Shown here: in pieces, positions 46,070-54,495 of the stretch | Numbering within the stretch: the first letter of the stretch is position 1 | Layout of the letters: every line of letters begins with the position of its first letter | DNA from: Dolichospermum flos-aquae CCAP 1403/13F | Lineage (GTDB): Bacteria; Cyanobacteriota; Cyanobacteriia; Cyanobacteriales; Nostocaceae | Direction: 5' to 3' | NCBI RefSeq assembly: GCF_012516395.1 | Contig: NZ_CP051206.1 | Location: 3,392,501 to 3,456,500, forward strand | DNA length: 64,000 nt | The notes under the pieces: model-generated | What the model was told of the DNA's origin: nothing | Database searches by the model: none | Seen by the model: the letters and a program-made list of their open reading frames with translations, nothing else | Made by a program: the position numbers and the translations under genes

Positions 46070-47499
46070 AATAATAGGATTAAAGTTAGACTCATGACAC
46101 CAACTAAATGCTCAAATTCTTCAAATACACGAGGTAGAGATATTGATAATTTTTTGAAAATTAAATGATATCCTAACCAGCCCGCAGCAATAGTTAAAAG
46201 TGCTTTTGTGATATTGGTGATTTCATAAGCTGGAAGATAGACAATATTTGCTACAAATAATCCAGTAATCAAAAATATTACTGATGTCCAAAAACCGGAT
46301 TTTGTTTTCTGTTCTTCTTCTTCTTCTTCTTCTGCTTTTGCATGGGGGAGAAAAATAAATTTAGCAAAAGATATGGCTGTACAAACTGCGGCAATATTCA
46401 TCACTATAAATTGCCAAGATTCTACATTTTTTATCGTTAATACCTTTGCCTCAAAACCTGACAACAAAGGCAAGCCAGAAATTGATAAACTAGCGATAAC
46501 TAAGGCTATCCAAATATTAGTATGAATGGGTTTATTTTGCAGTTCTTTAAAGTTGCGACTGGGTAAAGAACCCGCAATCAAAAATAAAGACGATTTGACT
46601 AATCCATGAGTGAGGGCATAAAATCCACCTACAGCCGGTGCAGCGAGAATCCAGCCTAACTGGGAAATAGTGCTAAATGCTAACAGGCGCTTGGTATCCT
46701 TTTCAAAGACAGCATAGGAGACACCCATTAAAGCTGTTCCCACCCCAAAAATTCTAACTATAATATCAATTTCTTCGGAAACAAATGCACAACGTAATAA
46801 AGGTAAAACACTGGCTTTAACGACAATTCCTGACATCAATGCGGAAACCGGTGTTTCTGATTCAGAATGAGTTAAAGGTAGCCATAACCCCGAGACAAAA
46901 ATCCCCGCTTTGATTAATAATCCCAGAAAAATTAATGCTAGTGCTTCTGGTGGTGATCCCTTTAAACTGGCAAAACTAAAGGAATGATGTGTCTGATAAA
47001 CCAGCACTGCACCAACCAGATAAAACAACATGGCTGTATTGCTAACAAACAGATACCGTAAACCTACCCAAATTGAGCGATCGCTACGAGAATAAGCAAT
47101 TAATAGAAAAGCCGCAATACCGCTTACTTCTAAAGCCACATATAAACTAATGAAATCTGCACAGATAAAGGCAGCATTGAGGCTACCATGCACAATAATC
47201 ATCTGGGCATAGAAAAAAGCCGTTTTATCACTGCGCCAGCAGTAGAGGGCAACAGCAGCCGTTACCAGGGCATTTGTGAAAATAAAGTAACCACTTAACT
47301 GGTCGGCTATTAAGGTGATCCCGAAACTATCCAGTAAATTCAGTGTAATGGGTGATGGTTCAAGAAATAGCTGCAACCCATAAGCAGCAGAAGCAATAGT
47401 CCCCCACAATGTCAAATGTCGGTTAAGTTTGGGGACTAGAAAAATGATGAACCCTAGAAAAAATGGGGTAGCAATCCAAGCCAGTGTAATGGTATTCAT
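46051..47499 (-). CDS. mrpD: Mrp antiporter subunit D (NuoL/M/N-like)
   Basis: 482 residues with about 13-14 membrane helices of the complex-I antiporter-like family. Key features are ALEVSGIAAFLLIAYSRS with the conserved Glu in helix 5, GLLIKAGIFVSGLWLPLTHSESETPVSALMSGIVVKASVLPL with the proton-path Lys, and GVSYAVFEKDTKRLLAFSTISQLG. It is the only large ion-translocating subunit in this operon. An acidic EEEEEEE-type patch lies between late helices. Confidence 0.9.
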   Translation of the reverse strand: MNTITLAWIATPFFLGFIIFLVPKLNRHLTLWGTIASAAYGLQLFLEPSPITLNLLDSFGITLIADQLSGYFIFTNALVTAAVALYCWRSDKTAFFYAQMIIVHGSLNAAFICADFISLYVALEVSGIAAFLLIAYSRSDRSIWVGLRYLFVSNTAMLFYLVGAVLVYQTHHSFSFASLKGSPPEALALIFLGLLIKAGIFVSGLWLPLTHSESETPVSALMSGIVVKASVLPLLRCAFVSEEIDIIVRIFGVGTALMGVSYAVFEKDTKRLLAFSTISQLGWILAAPAVGGFYALTHGLVKSSLFLIAGSLPSRNFKELQNKPIHTNIWIALVIASLSISGLPLLSGFEAKVLTIKNVESWQFIVMNIAAVCTAISFAKFIFLPHAKAEEEEEEEQKTKSGFWTSVIFLITGLFVANIVYLPAYEITNITKALLTIAAGWLGYHLIFKKLSISLPRVFEEFEHLVGVMSLTLILLFWMAFP

Positions 47500-47831
47500 G
47501 GTGTATTATTCTTCTCAAGTTCGTTACTTTCCAATGTGGGATTATCCCGTGCTAATTTCATCACACCAACCAGCATCAAAGCCTGAATGGAAAACCCGAT
47601 AACTATCGCTGTTAATATCACTGCTTGGGGAACTGGATCGGCATAAGCAATGTTTTTTACATCGGAAATAATGGGAGTAAATAAGCCTTGTCGTGATGCA
47701 ATTAGTACATAAAAGGCAATCACACCTGTACTCATCACATCCATAGAGACAATTTTCATTACCAGGTTTTTTTTGAGGATGATGCCAAAAAAACCACACA
47801 ATATTGTTATCAGTACGCACGCTTCTAACAC
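47496..47831 (-). CDS. mrpC: Mrp antiporter subunit C (NuoK-like)
   Basis: 111 residues with three membrane helices (LEACVLITILCGFFGIILKK, MDVMSTGVIAFYVLIAS, PQAVILTAIVIGFSIQALMLVGVMKLA). The LTAIVIGF segment is the MrpC/NuoK signature. It is the first gene of the operon and overlaps mrpD by 4 bp. The promoter should lie in the 155 bp upstream, before the decarboxylase gene. Confidence 0.88.
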   Translation of the reverse strand: MLEACVLITILCGFFGIILKKNLVMKIVSMDVMSTGVIAFYVLIASRQGLFTPIISDVKNIAYADPVPQAVILTAIVIGFSIQALMLVGVMKLARDNPTLESNELEKNNTP

Positions 47832-47986
47832 GGGAGTTATTTAATTTCATGATAAAGTGCTGATTTAATATAAGCACGAATTTCTAGTGCTAAGTTAATC
47901 TTGACACTAAAATATTCTGATGATTATTATAGGTATATCTAATGATTTATGTTTTCTTTACTTTTAAAATATCTGTTGAGATAAAT

Positions 47987-49453
47987 TTATCCTTTCACAA
48001 CTTTTAAAGTTTGCAAAGTTTCATCTGCACAACCGGTAATAAAACCACCCATTTTTTGAATTTCTTGCAAATATTCTAAGGCTGATTTTGTAATTAGTTC
48101 TCCTGGCATTAATACGGGAATTCCTGGAGGATAAGGACAAATAATTTCTGCACAAATCCGTTCTAGGGTTTTCTCGAAAGGTAAGATCTCACTATCAGCA
48201 AAAAAGGCCTCACGGGGAGAAATGCACATAGAAGGGGCGATTATAGTATCTTTTTTAGATTTACATATTTTTTCCCGATTTGTCAAGTGGGGAATTTGGG
48301 TAAGATTATTTAAGGTTTGTACTAATGTTTCAATATCAGTTTTTGTGTTTCCTAGGCTAATAATAAATGTGAGATTTTGTAAAGATGAAAATTCTGGGGT
48401 TACTCCCATGGCATTAATAATATCTTCAGCAGTAAAACCTGTTAAACCTAACTGAGAAACATTAACGGTTAACCGGGTTTTATCTAAATCTATAAAGCCG
48501 TTATTTTTTATATAATTTTGAGGTATTTGTAAAACCGATAAACTAGGAATTTTGTTGATTTTATCAATTGCTTCTTTGGCTAATTCCAAAGTTTGAAACA
48601 TCAGCTTTTCTCCATGTATTGCCATTTGCTGACGTGCCGCATCTAGAGAAGCTAAAAGGATAAAACTAGGACTGGTAGATTGAACTAATTGCAAAGCTTT
48701 ATTCACTCTATCAATATCAATTCTTTGACCTTGAATATGTAACATTGATGCTTGTGTCATTGCCCCCAATGTTTTATGAATTGATTGGACTGTTAAATCT
48801 GCACCTGCGGATAAAGCAGATGTTGGTAATTCTGGGTGAAAATGAAAATGTGCGCCATGGGCTTCGTCTACAATTAAGGGAATATTATATTGGTGGGTAA
48901 GGTTTACCAATGCTGGCAAATTCCCACAAACACCGTAATAATTAGGATAAACTATCAGCACTGCTTTTGTATCTGGATGTTTTGCTAATGCTGCTTTTAA
49001 TGCTTCTGGTGTAACGCTATATGCAATATCTAAATCTTCGTCATATTCAGGATTTATAAAAATAGGAATTGCCCCAGAAAAAATTAACCCAGAAATCACA
49101 GAAGAGTGGACATTTCGCGGCAGAATAATTTTATCTCCTGTTCTACAAGTAGCGAGAATTGCGGCTTCAATTCCGCAGGTAGAACCATTAACTAAAAACC
49201 ATGTTTTCTCTGCACCAAAAGCCTCCGCTGCTAGTTCTTGTGCTGCGAGAATTACGCTTTGGGGTGTGAATAAATTATCTAATTCTGCTAATTCTGTTAA
49301 GTCAGCGCGGAAAACATCTTTTCCAATTAAATCGGTTAAAAGTGGGGAAATGCCCGCACCGTGTTTATGTCCTGGGGTGTAAAATGGGGCGTGAGGACGA
49401 GTTGTGCAGGCTTTTAAGGCATCTATCAGGGGGGTTTGGTTTTGATTTGGCAT
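47987..49453 (-). CDS. Orn/Lys/Arg decarboxylase-family PLP enzyme
   Basis: The ATG at 49453 gives 488 residues; the frame is open 40 codons further but that part is not family-like and abuts a gene remnant. It begins TPLIDALKACTTRPHAPFYTPGHKHG, the conserved N-terminus of the group. The PLP aspartate is in VDEAHGAHFHFH and the PLP lysine in QSIHKTLGAMTQASMLH. The C-terminal PPGIPVLMPGE is the family end. It decarboxylates lysine, arginine or ornithine for polyamine synthesis; the amino acid is not decided by sequence. Single gene upstream of the mrp operon in the same direction. Confidence 0.88.
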   Translation of the reverse strand: MPNQNQTPLIDALKACTTRPHAPFYTPGHKHGAGISPLLTDLIGKDVFRADLTELAELDNLFTPQSVILAAQELAAEAFGAEKTWFLVNGSTCGIEAAILATCRTGDKIILPRNVHSSVISGLIFSGAIPIFINPEYDEDLDIAYSVTPEALKAALAKHPDTKAVLIVYPNYYGVCGNLPALVNLTHQYNIPLIVDEAHGAHFHFHPELPTSALSAGADLTVQSIHKTLGAMTQASMLHIQGQRIDIDRVNKALQLVQSTSPSFILLASLDAARQQMAIHGEKLMFQTLELAKEAIDKINKIPSLSVLQIPQNYIKNNGFIDLDKTRLTVNVSQLGLTGFTAEDIINAMGVTPEFSSLQNLTFIISLGNTKTDIETLVQTLNNLTQIPHLTNREKICKSKKDTIIAPSMCISPREAFFADSEILPFEKTLERICAEIICPYPPGIPVLMPGELITKSALEYLQEIQKMGGFITGCADETLQTLKVVKG

Positions 49454-49588
49454 TTTTGGGGGAAAACCAGCGATAAACATTAAGGTCACCGTTTGTGTTT
49501 CGCTCAGAATTGGTGACTTGTATTCATGAAACTCTAGCAGTTCCTTTCTTGGTAACGATGCTGCAAGGCACACCGTTTATTAACTTGT

Positions 49589-49732
49589 TCGGTCGGTAGG
49601 GGTGCTATCGTCCTATATGATACTGTAATGGCAAAAGATTCCAGCTTGGGTAATCTCTCTATGCTGATGAAAGGTGAATCTCTACCCGCAGTATCCTCTT
49701 GGGTTGGTTCTCCGGCTCGAACTACTGATTAA
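49589..49732 (+). pseudogene. 3' remnant of a peptide-synthetase-like gene (beta-helix acyltransferase tail)
   Basis: This frame reads SVGRGAIVLYDTVMAKDSS, LGNLSMLMKGESLPAVSSW and VGSPARTTD, then stops at 49732. The pattern (hexapeptide repeat ending LSxLMxGExLPAxSxWVGSPA) is that of the C-terminal left-handed beta-helix region in Pls/PosA-type nonribosomal-peptide-synthetase-like proteins. Only about 47 codons remain before recognition is lost upstream, so it is a gene remnant rather than a small gene. It lies between the decarboxylase and rpsA. Confidence 0.5.
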
Positions 49733-49996
49733 AAAAGGAATATGAGAGAAGAGAGAAAAGATGAGAGGAAAAACTTTCTTTTTCTTCTTTTTCTTCTTTT
49801 TCTTCTTCCTGACTCCTGACTCCCGAATCCAAAATATGATATAATTTCATATCTGGAAGTTGATATGTGTTAAGACTAGCTATTCTAAGCTAGGATAAGA
49901 CAGCAATGTAAGTGGAAATTGTCATCCCCCTACTTACATAATAAACTGAATTTATGACAAAACCTTTACGGAGACTAGACCCAGGAATACATTAGC

Positions 49997-51064
49997 ATGG
50001 TCAATCAGAACTTAACCGCTACAGAAATTGGATTTACCCACGAAGATTTCGCTGCTCTACTTGATAAATACGACTATCACTTCAGCCCTGGAGATGTCGT
50101 ACCGGGTACAGTTTTCAGTATAGAGCCGCGCGGCGCTCTGATTGACATAGGTGCGAAAACCGCAGCATATATACCCATACAAGAAATGTCTATTAACCGG
50201 GTCGATGCCCCGGAAGAAGTCTTACAATCAAACGAAACACGGGAATTTTTCATTCTTACCGATGAAAATGAAGATGGTCAGCTCACCCTTTCAATTCGTC
50301 GGATTGAGTATATGCGGGCTTGGGAGCGAGTGCGGCAGTTGCAAGCAGAAGATGCTACTGTCCGTTCTGGCGTTTTCGCAACCAACCGTGGTGGTGCATT
50401 AGTGCGAATTGAAGGATTGCGCGGCTTTATCCCCGGTTCTCATATTAGCACTCGCAAACCCAAGGAAGATTTGGTAGGCGAAGAACTGCCCTTGAAATTC
50501 TTAGAAGTAGATGAAGAGCGTAACCGCTTAGTTCTCTCCCATCGTCGGGCGCTGGTTGAGCGGAAGATGAACCGTTTGGAAGTTGGCGAAGTGGTTATTG
50601 GTACTGTTCGCGGTATCAAACCTTACGGTGCTTTCATTGATATTGGTGGCGTGAGCGGACTGCTACACATTTCTGAGATTTCCCACGAGCATATTGACAC
50701 TCCCCATAGTGTATTCAATGTTAATGATGAAGTGAAAGTAATGATCATTGACTTGGATGCAGAAAGGGGACGGATTTCGCTGTCTACCAAACAGTTAGAA
50801 CCTGAACCCGGTGACATGATCAAGAACCGTGATTTGGTTTACGATAAGGCCGAAGAAATGGCAGCTAAGTATCGGGAACAATTGCTTGCTAAACAGCAAG
50901 GTATTACTATACCTGCGGAAGTAGCACCTGTGGAAGGCGCTGAAGAAATTGCACCTGAAGAAGGCGTAGCTGAAGAAGTTGCATCTGTGGAAGCTGTAGC
51001 TGAGGAAGAAATTCCCGCAGCAACAGAAATTGAAGAAGAGATCCCAGCCGCTATTGAATCATAG
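49997..51064 (+). CDS. rpsA: 30S ribosomal protein S1
   Basis: 355 residues with three S1 RNA-binding domains: GDVVPGTVFSIEPRGALIDIG (about 32-100), ATVRSGVFATNRGGALVRIEGLRGFIPGSHIS (about 118-185) and GEVVIGTVRGIKPYGAFIDIGGVSGLLHISEIS (about 198-272). An Ala/Glu/Val-rich acidic tail (after about residue 305) ends it. The three-domain short form is the cyanobacterial and plastid type, in contrast to six domains in E. coli. A strong terminator follows. It binds mRNA on the 30S subunit. Confidence 0.95.
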   Translation: MVNQNLTATEIGFTHEDFAALLDKYDYHFSPGDVVPGTVFSIEPRGALIDIGAKTAAYIPIQEMSINRVDAPEEVLQSNETREFFILTDENEDGQLTLSIRRIEYMRAWERVRQLQAEDATVRSGVFATNRGGALVRIEGLRGFIPGSHISTRKPKEDLVGEELPLKFLEVDEERNRLVLSHRRALVERKMNRLEVGEVVIGTVRGIKPYGAFIDIGGVSGLLHISEISHEHIDTPHSVFNVNDEVKVMIIDLDAERGRISLSTKQLEPEPGDMIKNRDLVYDKAEEMAAKYREQLLAKQQGITIPAEVAPVEGAEEIAPEEGVAEEVASVEAVAEEEIPAATEIEEEIPAAIES

Positions 51065-51113
51065 ATTGATAGTTGTAATTACCTACAACTGAGATCATGA
51101 AAGTATTGAATTA

Positions 51114-51136
51114 AGAGGGTTTTTCCCTCTTTTTTT
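51114..51136 (+). terminator. rho-independent terminator of rpsA
   Basis: Stem AGAGGG/CCCTCT with a six-T loop and then a run of T (51131-51136). It lies 50 bp after the rpsA stop and 55 bp before the HAD gene. Confidence 0.8.
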
Positions 51137-51190
51137 ATGGCAATTGGCTATTCAATTGAATTATTCCCTGTTCTTTAACAACTGAAAAAT

Positions 51191-51925
51191 ATGGTAACTA
51201 TTAAATGTAAAAACATTGCGTTTTCTCATATTGAAGCAATTTTATTTGATAAAAACGGGACTTTAGAAGATTCCGAGTCATATTTAATAACGTTGGCACA
51301 AAAAGCAACGCGGATAATAGACGCGCAAATTCCCGGTATTGGTGAACCATTGTTAATGGCTTTTGGTATTAATGGCGATTTTTTAGATCCAGCGGGTTTA
51401 ATATCAGTAGCGAGTCGCAAAGAAACGGAAGTTGCAGCAGCAGCCTATATTGCGGAAACCGGAAGAGGATGGTTTGAATCTTTGAAAATTGCCCGTCAAG
51501 CTTTAGAAGAGGCTGATCAATATGTTAGCAAAACTCCCTCACCTTTATTTGTGGGTAGTTTGGAGGTATTACAGTCTTTGTCAGTAGCGGGATTAAAATT
51601 GGGGATTCTGTCAGCAGCAACTACTGAAGATGTAGAAAAATTTGTGATTAATCACCAATTAAGCGATTATTTGCAACTGGAAAAGGGAGTTGATGAGGGT
51701 CCAAGTAAACCAGATCCAGCCCTGTTTTTAGAAGCTTGTCAAGCTTTAGGAGTAGCACCAGGGGCAACTTTAATGGTAGGTGATTCTGTGGGTGATATGC
51801 AAATGGCACGTGATGCTAAAGCTGCTGGCTGTATTGGTATTACTTGGATTGGGAGGGCAGATAATGTTAAAGGTGCAGATGTGGTAATTAATCAACTTGA
51901 TGAAATTCAGGTGATTGATGATTGA
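51191..51925 (+). CDS. HAD-superfamily hydrolase (phosphatase-like)
   Basis: 244 residues. Motif I is ILFDKNGTLEDS with the nucleophile Asp but Asn where the second Asp usually lies. Motif II is LGILSAAT, motif III lysine in GPSKPDPALFLEACQALG, and motif IV GDSVGDMQMARDAKAAG. Overall it resembles phosphoglycolate phosphatase-like subfamily I HADs with a helical cap (about 20-90). The Asn at the general-acid position could lower phosphatase activity. Substrate unknown. It follows the rpsA terminator on the same strand. Confidence 0.85.
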   Translation: MVTIKCKNIAFSHIEAILFDKNGTLEDSESYLITLAQKATRIIDAQIPGIGEPLLMAFGINGDFLDPAGLISVASRKETEVAAAAYIAETGRGWFESLKIARQALEEADQYVSKTPSPLFVGSLEVLQSLSVAGLKLGILSAATTEDVEKFVINHQLSDYLQLEKGVDEGPSKPDPALFLEACQALGVAPGATLMVGDSVGDMQMARDAKAAGCIGITWIGRADNVKGADVVINQLDEIQVIDD

Positions 51926-52033
51926 ATGATTTCCTAGTTCTATTTATTGACACACCAATTCAGAAAAATTTTGGCAATTAATTAAGTTAAAATTTAAGCG
52001 GACTAACTACCAACTACTCACTATCTCTTAATT

Positions 52034-52789
52034 ATGAATCAATCCAATAATAGTGGCATACTTGAACAGTTTGTAAACATGGTGATGGGGGTAAAAACTG
52101 GCAATCAACAACAGTCTCTAAATACATCAGCAACAGCCACCCAAGAACTAGATATCAAGGCAGTTTTAGTTTATAAATTAGGAACTATTCTGCAAATAGG
52201 AGTGATGATTTTTGTGTTGCTGGGAATGGAAAAATTAGTAATTTTAATTGACAATAATTCTGCTTTTCCCAGTTCGTTTAGCACTTTAGTCACGGCGTTA
52301 TTTTTTGGTTTATTAAGTATCCGTTCCCGCATTTTTTCGCTTTTAGATAATACCCGTTCTCGGACAACTTATGACCAGGTAATTAGACCAAGATGGTCTC
52401 CTCCACCTTTAGCATTTCCCATAGTTTGGATGTTCATTGCCGTTTTGCGAGTAATTTCTTCGGTATTAGTTTGGCAGGAAATGAATCACCAATTTTTGGT
52501 ATTACCTTTAATTATGTTTGTGATACATCTGGCTTTAGGTGATACTTGGAATACGATTTTTACCGTAGAACGGAGATTAGGTGCTGCTGTTCCTGTGGTG
52601 ATTTTAGGACCTTGGTTATCGGCTATAGTCGTAACAGCAATTTATTGGCAAACTGTTCCTTTGGCGGGAATGATTTTATCTTTTTCTTGTGTATGGTTAA
52701 CTGTTGCTTCTGTATTGGTGTTCAGAATTTGGCAGTTAAATGGATCTGAGCCTTTGTATCCTTTGAAATTGGCTGTTGTGGAGAAATAA
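52034..52789 (+). CDS. TspO/MBR-like membrane protein
   Basis: 251 residues. The first 45 are polar; five to six membrane helices follow. PRWSPPPLAFPIVWMFIAVLRVISSVLVWQ corresponds to the TspO WxPPxxxFPxVW motif, and ALGDTWNTIFTVERRLGAA plus the end TVASVLVFRIWQLN fit the later TspO helices. It has an extra N-terminal membrane helix compared with the 160-residue classical TspO. TspO proteins bind porphyrins or related tetrapyrroles in outer membranes or plastids. Homology is likely but divergent. Confidence 0.72.
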   Translation: MNQSNNSGILEQFVNMVMGVKTGNQQQSLNTSATATQELDIKAVLVYKLGTILQIGVMIFVLLGMEKLVILIDNNSAFPSSFSTLVTALFFGLLSIRSRIFSLLDNTRSRTTYDQVIRPRWSPPPLAFPIVWMFIAVLRVISSVLVWQEMNHQFLVLPLIMFVIHLALGDTWNTIFTVERRLGAAVPVVILGPWLSAIVVTAIYWQTVPLAGMILSFSCVWLTVASVLVFRIWQLNGSEPLYPLKLAVVEK

Positions 52790-52919
52790 ATAGTCATAAT
52801 TCACATTGAGGGGAAAGAAAAGACCGCATTTAATATCTATGAAAAATGGTAGGGAAAAATTAATTCTCTACCACTGAATTCAGGAATTTAAACGCCTAAC
52901 ATAGTGCTGTAATATTAAA

Positions 52920-53285
52920 CTATAATTCTTCAATTGTTACTAAACCACCTTCTGTAAATTGGATAGATAGTTTATAACCGTCAAGTAAAGCAGTTCCTAA
53001 TAAGGGACGCTTTCCTGTAGCTAAAACATTAACTACTCTTTCTTCTCCATTCCAGATAATGGTAGCTTGATGTACTGGTAAAAGCACACGGCTATTATCT
53101 GCTAAAGTTGCATACATATCATAAACACAAGGAAAACCCAAGAGATTAACTGCTGCGGTCGGTAAGGAAAGAAACTCTGTAAAACCTGTATCAATCACAA
53201 ATTCAATTGTAAAATCTGGTTGTTCTGGCAATCGAAATATAACATTGACAGTTGCACGTCCATTTTTGATAATGCCAGTTATCAT
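52920..53285 (-). CDS. retropepsin-like (clan AA) aspartic protease
   Basis: 121 residues, beta-rich. The putative catalytic motif DTGF lies in FVIDTGFTEFLSLPTAAV, with FDLP-like strand and GTALLDGYKLSIQF near the end matching the retropepsin psi loop (LLGTALL). It is a small single-domain protease as found in many cyanobacteria in pairs with a short partner protein. It overlaps the 90-residue gene by 4 bp (ATGA), so the two are coupled. Substrate unknown; a toxin-antitoxin-like role has no direct support. Confidence 0.75.
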   Translation of the reverse strand: MITGIIKNGRATVNVIFRLPEQPDFTIEFVIDTGFTEFLSLPTAAVNLLGFPCVYDMYATLADNSRVLLPVHQATIIWNGEERVVNVLATGKRPLLGTALLDGYKLSIQFTEGGLVTIEEL

Positions 53286-53554
53286 GGATAATCACGCTCC
53301 ATTTCTCCACTAAATGATGCAGCCACTTTGTAACCAATGCGAATACCAAAAAGTCGAGCAAATCTGTTTTTATTCCGTAAATAATGCGCTGATTCTATGC
53401 CTGTTTTATCAATAGCATATTCACCCGTTTCTATATCAATAATTATCATTTTACCGATGTTTTCATCAGTTTCTACTTGTTGACGAATACCATTTTCATA
53501 TAATTCTTTGGCACGGTTTGCGACTTCTTCGCTGCTGAGGAGAATGGCTTGCAT
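53282..53554 (-). CDS. small protein paired with aspartic protease
   Basis: 90 residues, not recognised. Begins QAILLSSEEVANRAKELYENGIRQQVE, then IIIDIETGEYAIDKTGIES, and ends RIGYKVAASFSGEMERDYP. The sequence is soluble and its 4-bp overlap with the protease gene shows translational coupling. Such pairs recur in cyanobacteria as far as I recall. Possible roles are partner, substrate or antitoxin of the protease. Confidence 0.7.
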   Translation of the reverse strand: MQAILLSSEEVANRAKELYENGIRQQVETDENIGKMIIIDIETGEYAIDKTGIESAHYLRNKNRFARLFGIRIGYKVAASFSGEMERDYP

Positions 53555-53611
53555 TTTATTTCATCCTTTTTCGTGATTATATATTTATTGTACTTGATTT
53601 AGTAGTACAGT

Positions 53612-53905
53612 TTATCCTTCCTCAAGCCACTGTTCATAACCACATATCAGCAATCTTTTCTTTAAATTAGCGATCGCTTCGGATGTGGGTATATTAATTG
53701 ATTGCACTCGATATACATCATTGAGAACAACACTATAATCTTTACCACTATAGTAAGCTACAACTTCAGCTAAATTCCTATCTGACATTTCTTCACTGAG
53801 TAATGCTAAAAGCGGTAAATAATTTTGTGGTTCTATCCCCTTCGGAAAAGCACATTGAATTAATTTATATGTACTTTGTAGATGTGGTGAAATAGTGATT
53901 TGCAT
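53612..53905 (-). CDS. small helical protein (possibly DUF3349) after PIN-like gene
   Basis: 97 residues, mostly helical: HLQSTYKLIQCAFPKGIEPQNYLPLLALLSEEMSDRNLAEVVAYYSG, then SEAIANLKKRLLICGYEQWLEE. It resembles DUF3349-type proteins (FPxGIxPxxYxPLLALL). It starts 2 bp after the PIN-like gene stop, so the two form an operon and may form a toxin/antitoxin pair, though which one would be the antitoxin is open. Confidence 0.65.
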   Translation of the reverse strand: MQITISPHLQSTYKLIQCAFPKGIEPQNYLPLLALLSEEMSDRNLAEVVAYYSGKDYSVVLNDVYRVQSINIPTSEAIANLKKRLLICGYEQWLEEG

Positions 53906-53907
53906 GA

Positions 53908-54312
53908 TTAATTACCAGTTAAAGGAAAAGGTGGATGAATATATACATGGAAATCCACACCTTGAGCAGAAGCGGCTCTGACTGCTTTTGCATCTGCTGT
54001 GGTGGTGACAATATTTAGTTGATCACCTGTACCTAATATAATAATATCGTTTATTCCTAATTTTCGTGTTGGTTGTAGGTTTAAAGCTTTAGGTGATGGG
54101 TTATCGGGGATGATAGTTACTCTTTGCAAAAGGCGATTAGCTCTGTTTTGTTCTGATAGTCTAGCAATAGTTTTCACTATGTTAGTGAACTCAGTAAAAG
54201 CAGTTTGAGTCATTACCATTTCTTTTCCGTTTACGTATTGTCGCAATTCATAGCGATGAGGGGAATTTTCGGCTATAAGAGCTATAGCAGTGCCAGTATC
54301 TAAATTAATCAT
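53908..54312 (-). CDS. PIN-like domain protein (DUF1308 type)
   Basis: 134 residues. It begins MINLDTGTAIALIAENSPHR, with the first PIN-like acidic residue (LDTGTAI). A helical middle (MTQTAFTEFTNIVKTIARLSEQNRANRLLQRV) follows, then GINDIIILGTGDQLNIVTTTADAKAVRAA, with D at ND and AD where PIN enzymes have further acidic residues. This fits DUF1308/PIN ribonucleases, often toxins of type II systems. The small helical gene lies 2 bp downstream. Confidence 0.72.
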   Translation of the reverse strand: MINLDTGTAIALIAENSPHRYELRQYVNGKEMVMTQTAFTEFTNIVKTIARLSEQNRANRLLQRVTIIPDNPSPKALNLQPTRKLGINDIIILGTGDQLNIVTTTADAKAVRAASAQGVDFHVYIHPPFPLTGN

Positions 54313-54383
54313 TCAAATATTTCTCTTAACAACAATGGTAAATGGGTTATGTATTTTACCATTTATTACCTTTTTACTTAAAA

Positions 54384-54494
54384 GTGATTCCTGCGGAGCG
54401 CTTCGCTATCGCCTTTGGTACTGAGTTCCGCACAATCGCACTTTTCCACCATAGTCTAACTAAGAGCGATTCCTGCGGGGTGCTTTGCAATCGC
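54384..54494. repeat. two copies of a 29-bp GCGATTCCTGCGG repeat
   Basis: Copies at 54384-54412 and 54466-54494 share GATTCCTGCGG..GCTT.GC.ATCGC with ends that are partly inverted (GCGAT..ATCGC). The second ends at the stop of the HEPN gene. A related degenerate piece lies near 3230. Confidence 0.65.
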
Positions 54495-54495
54495 A

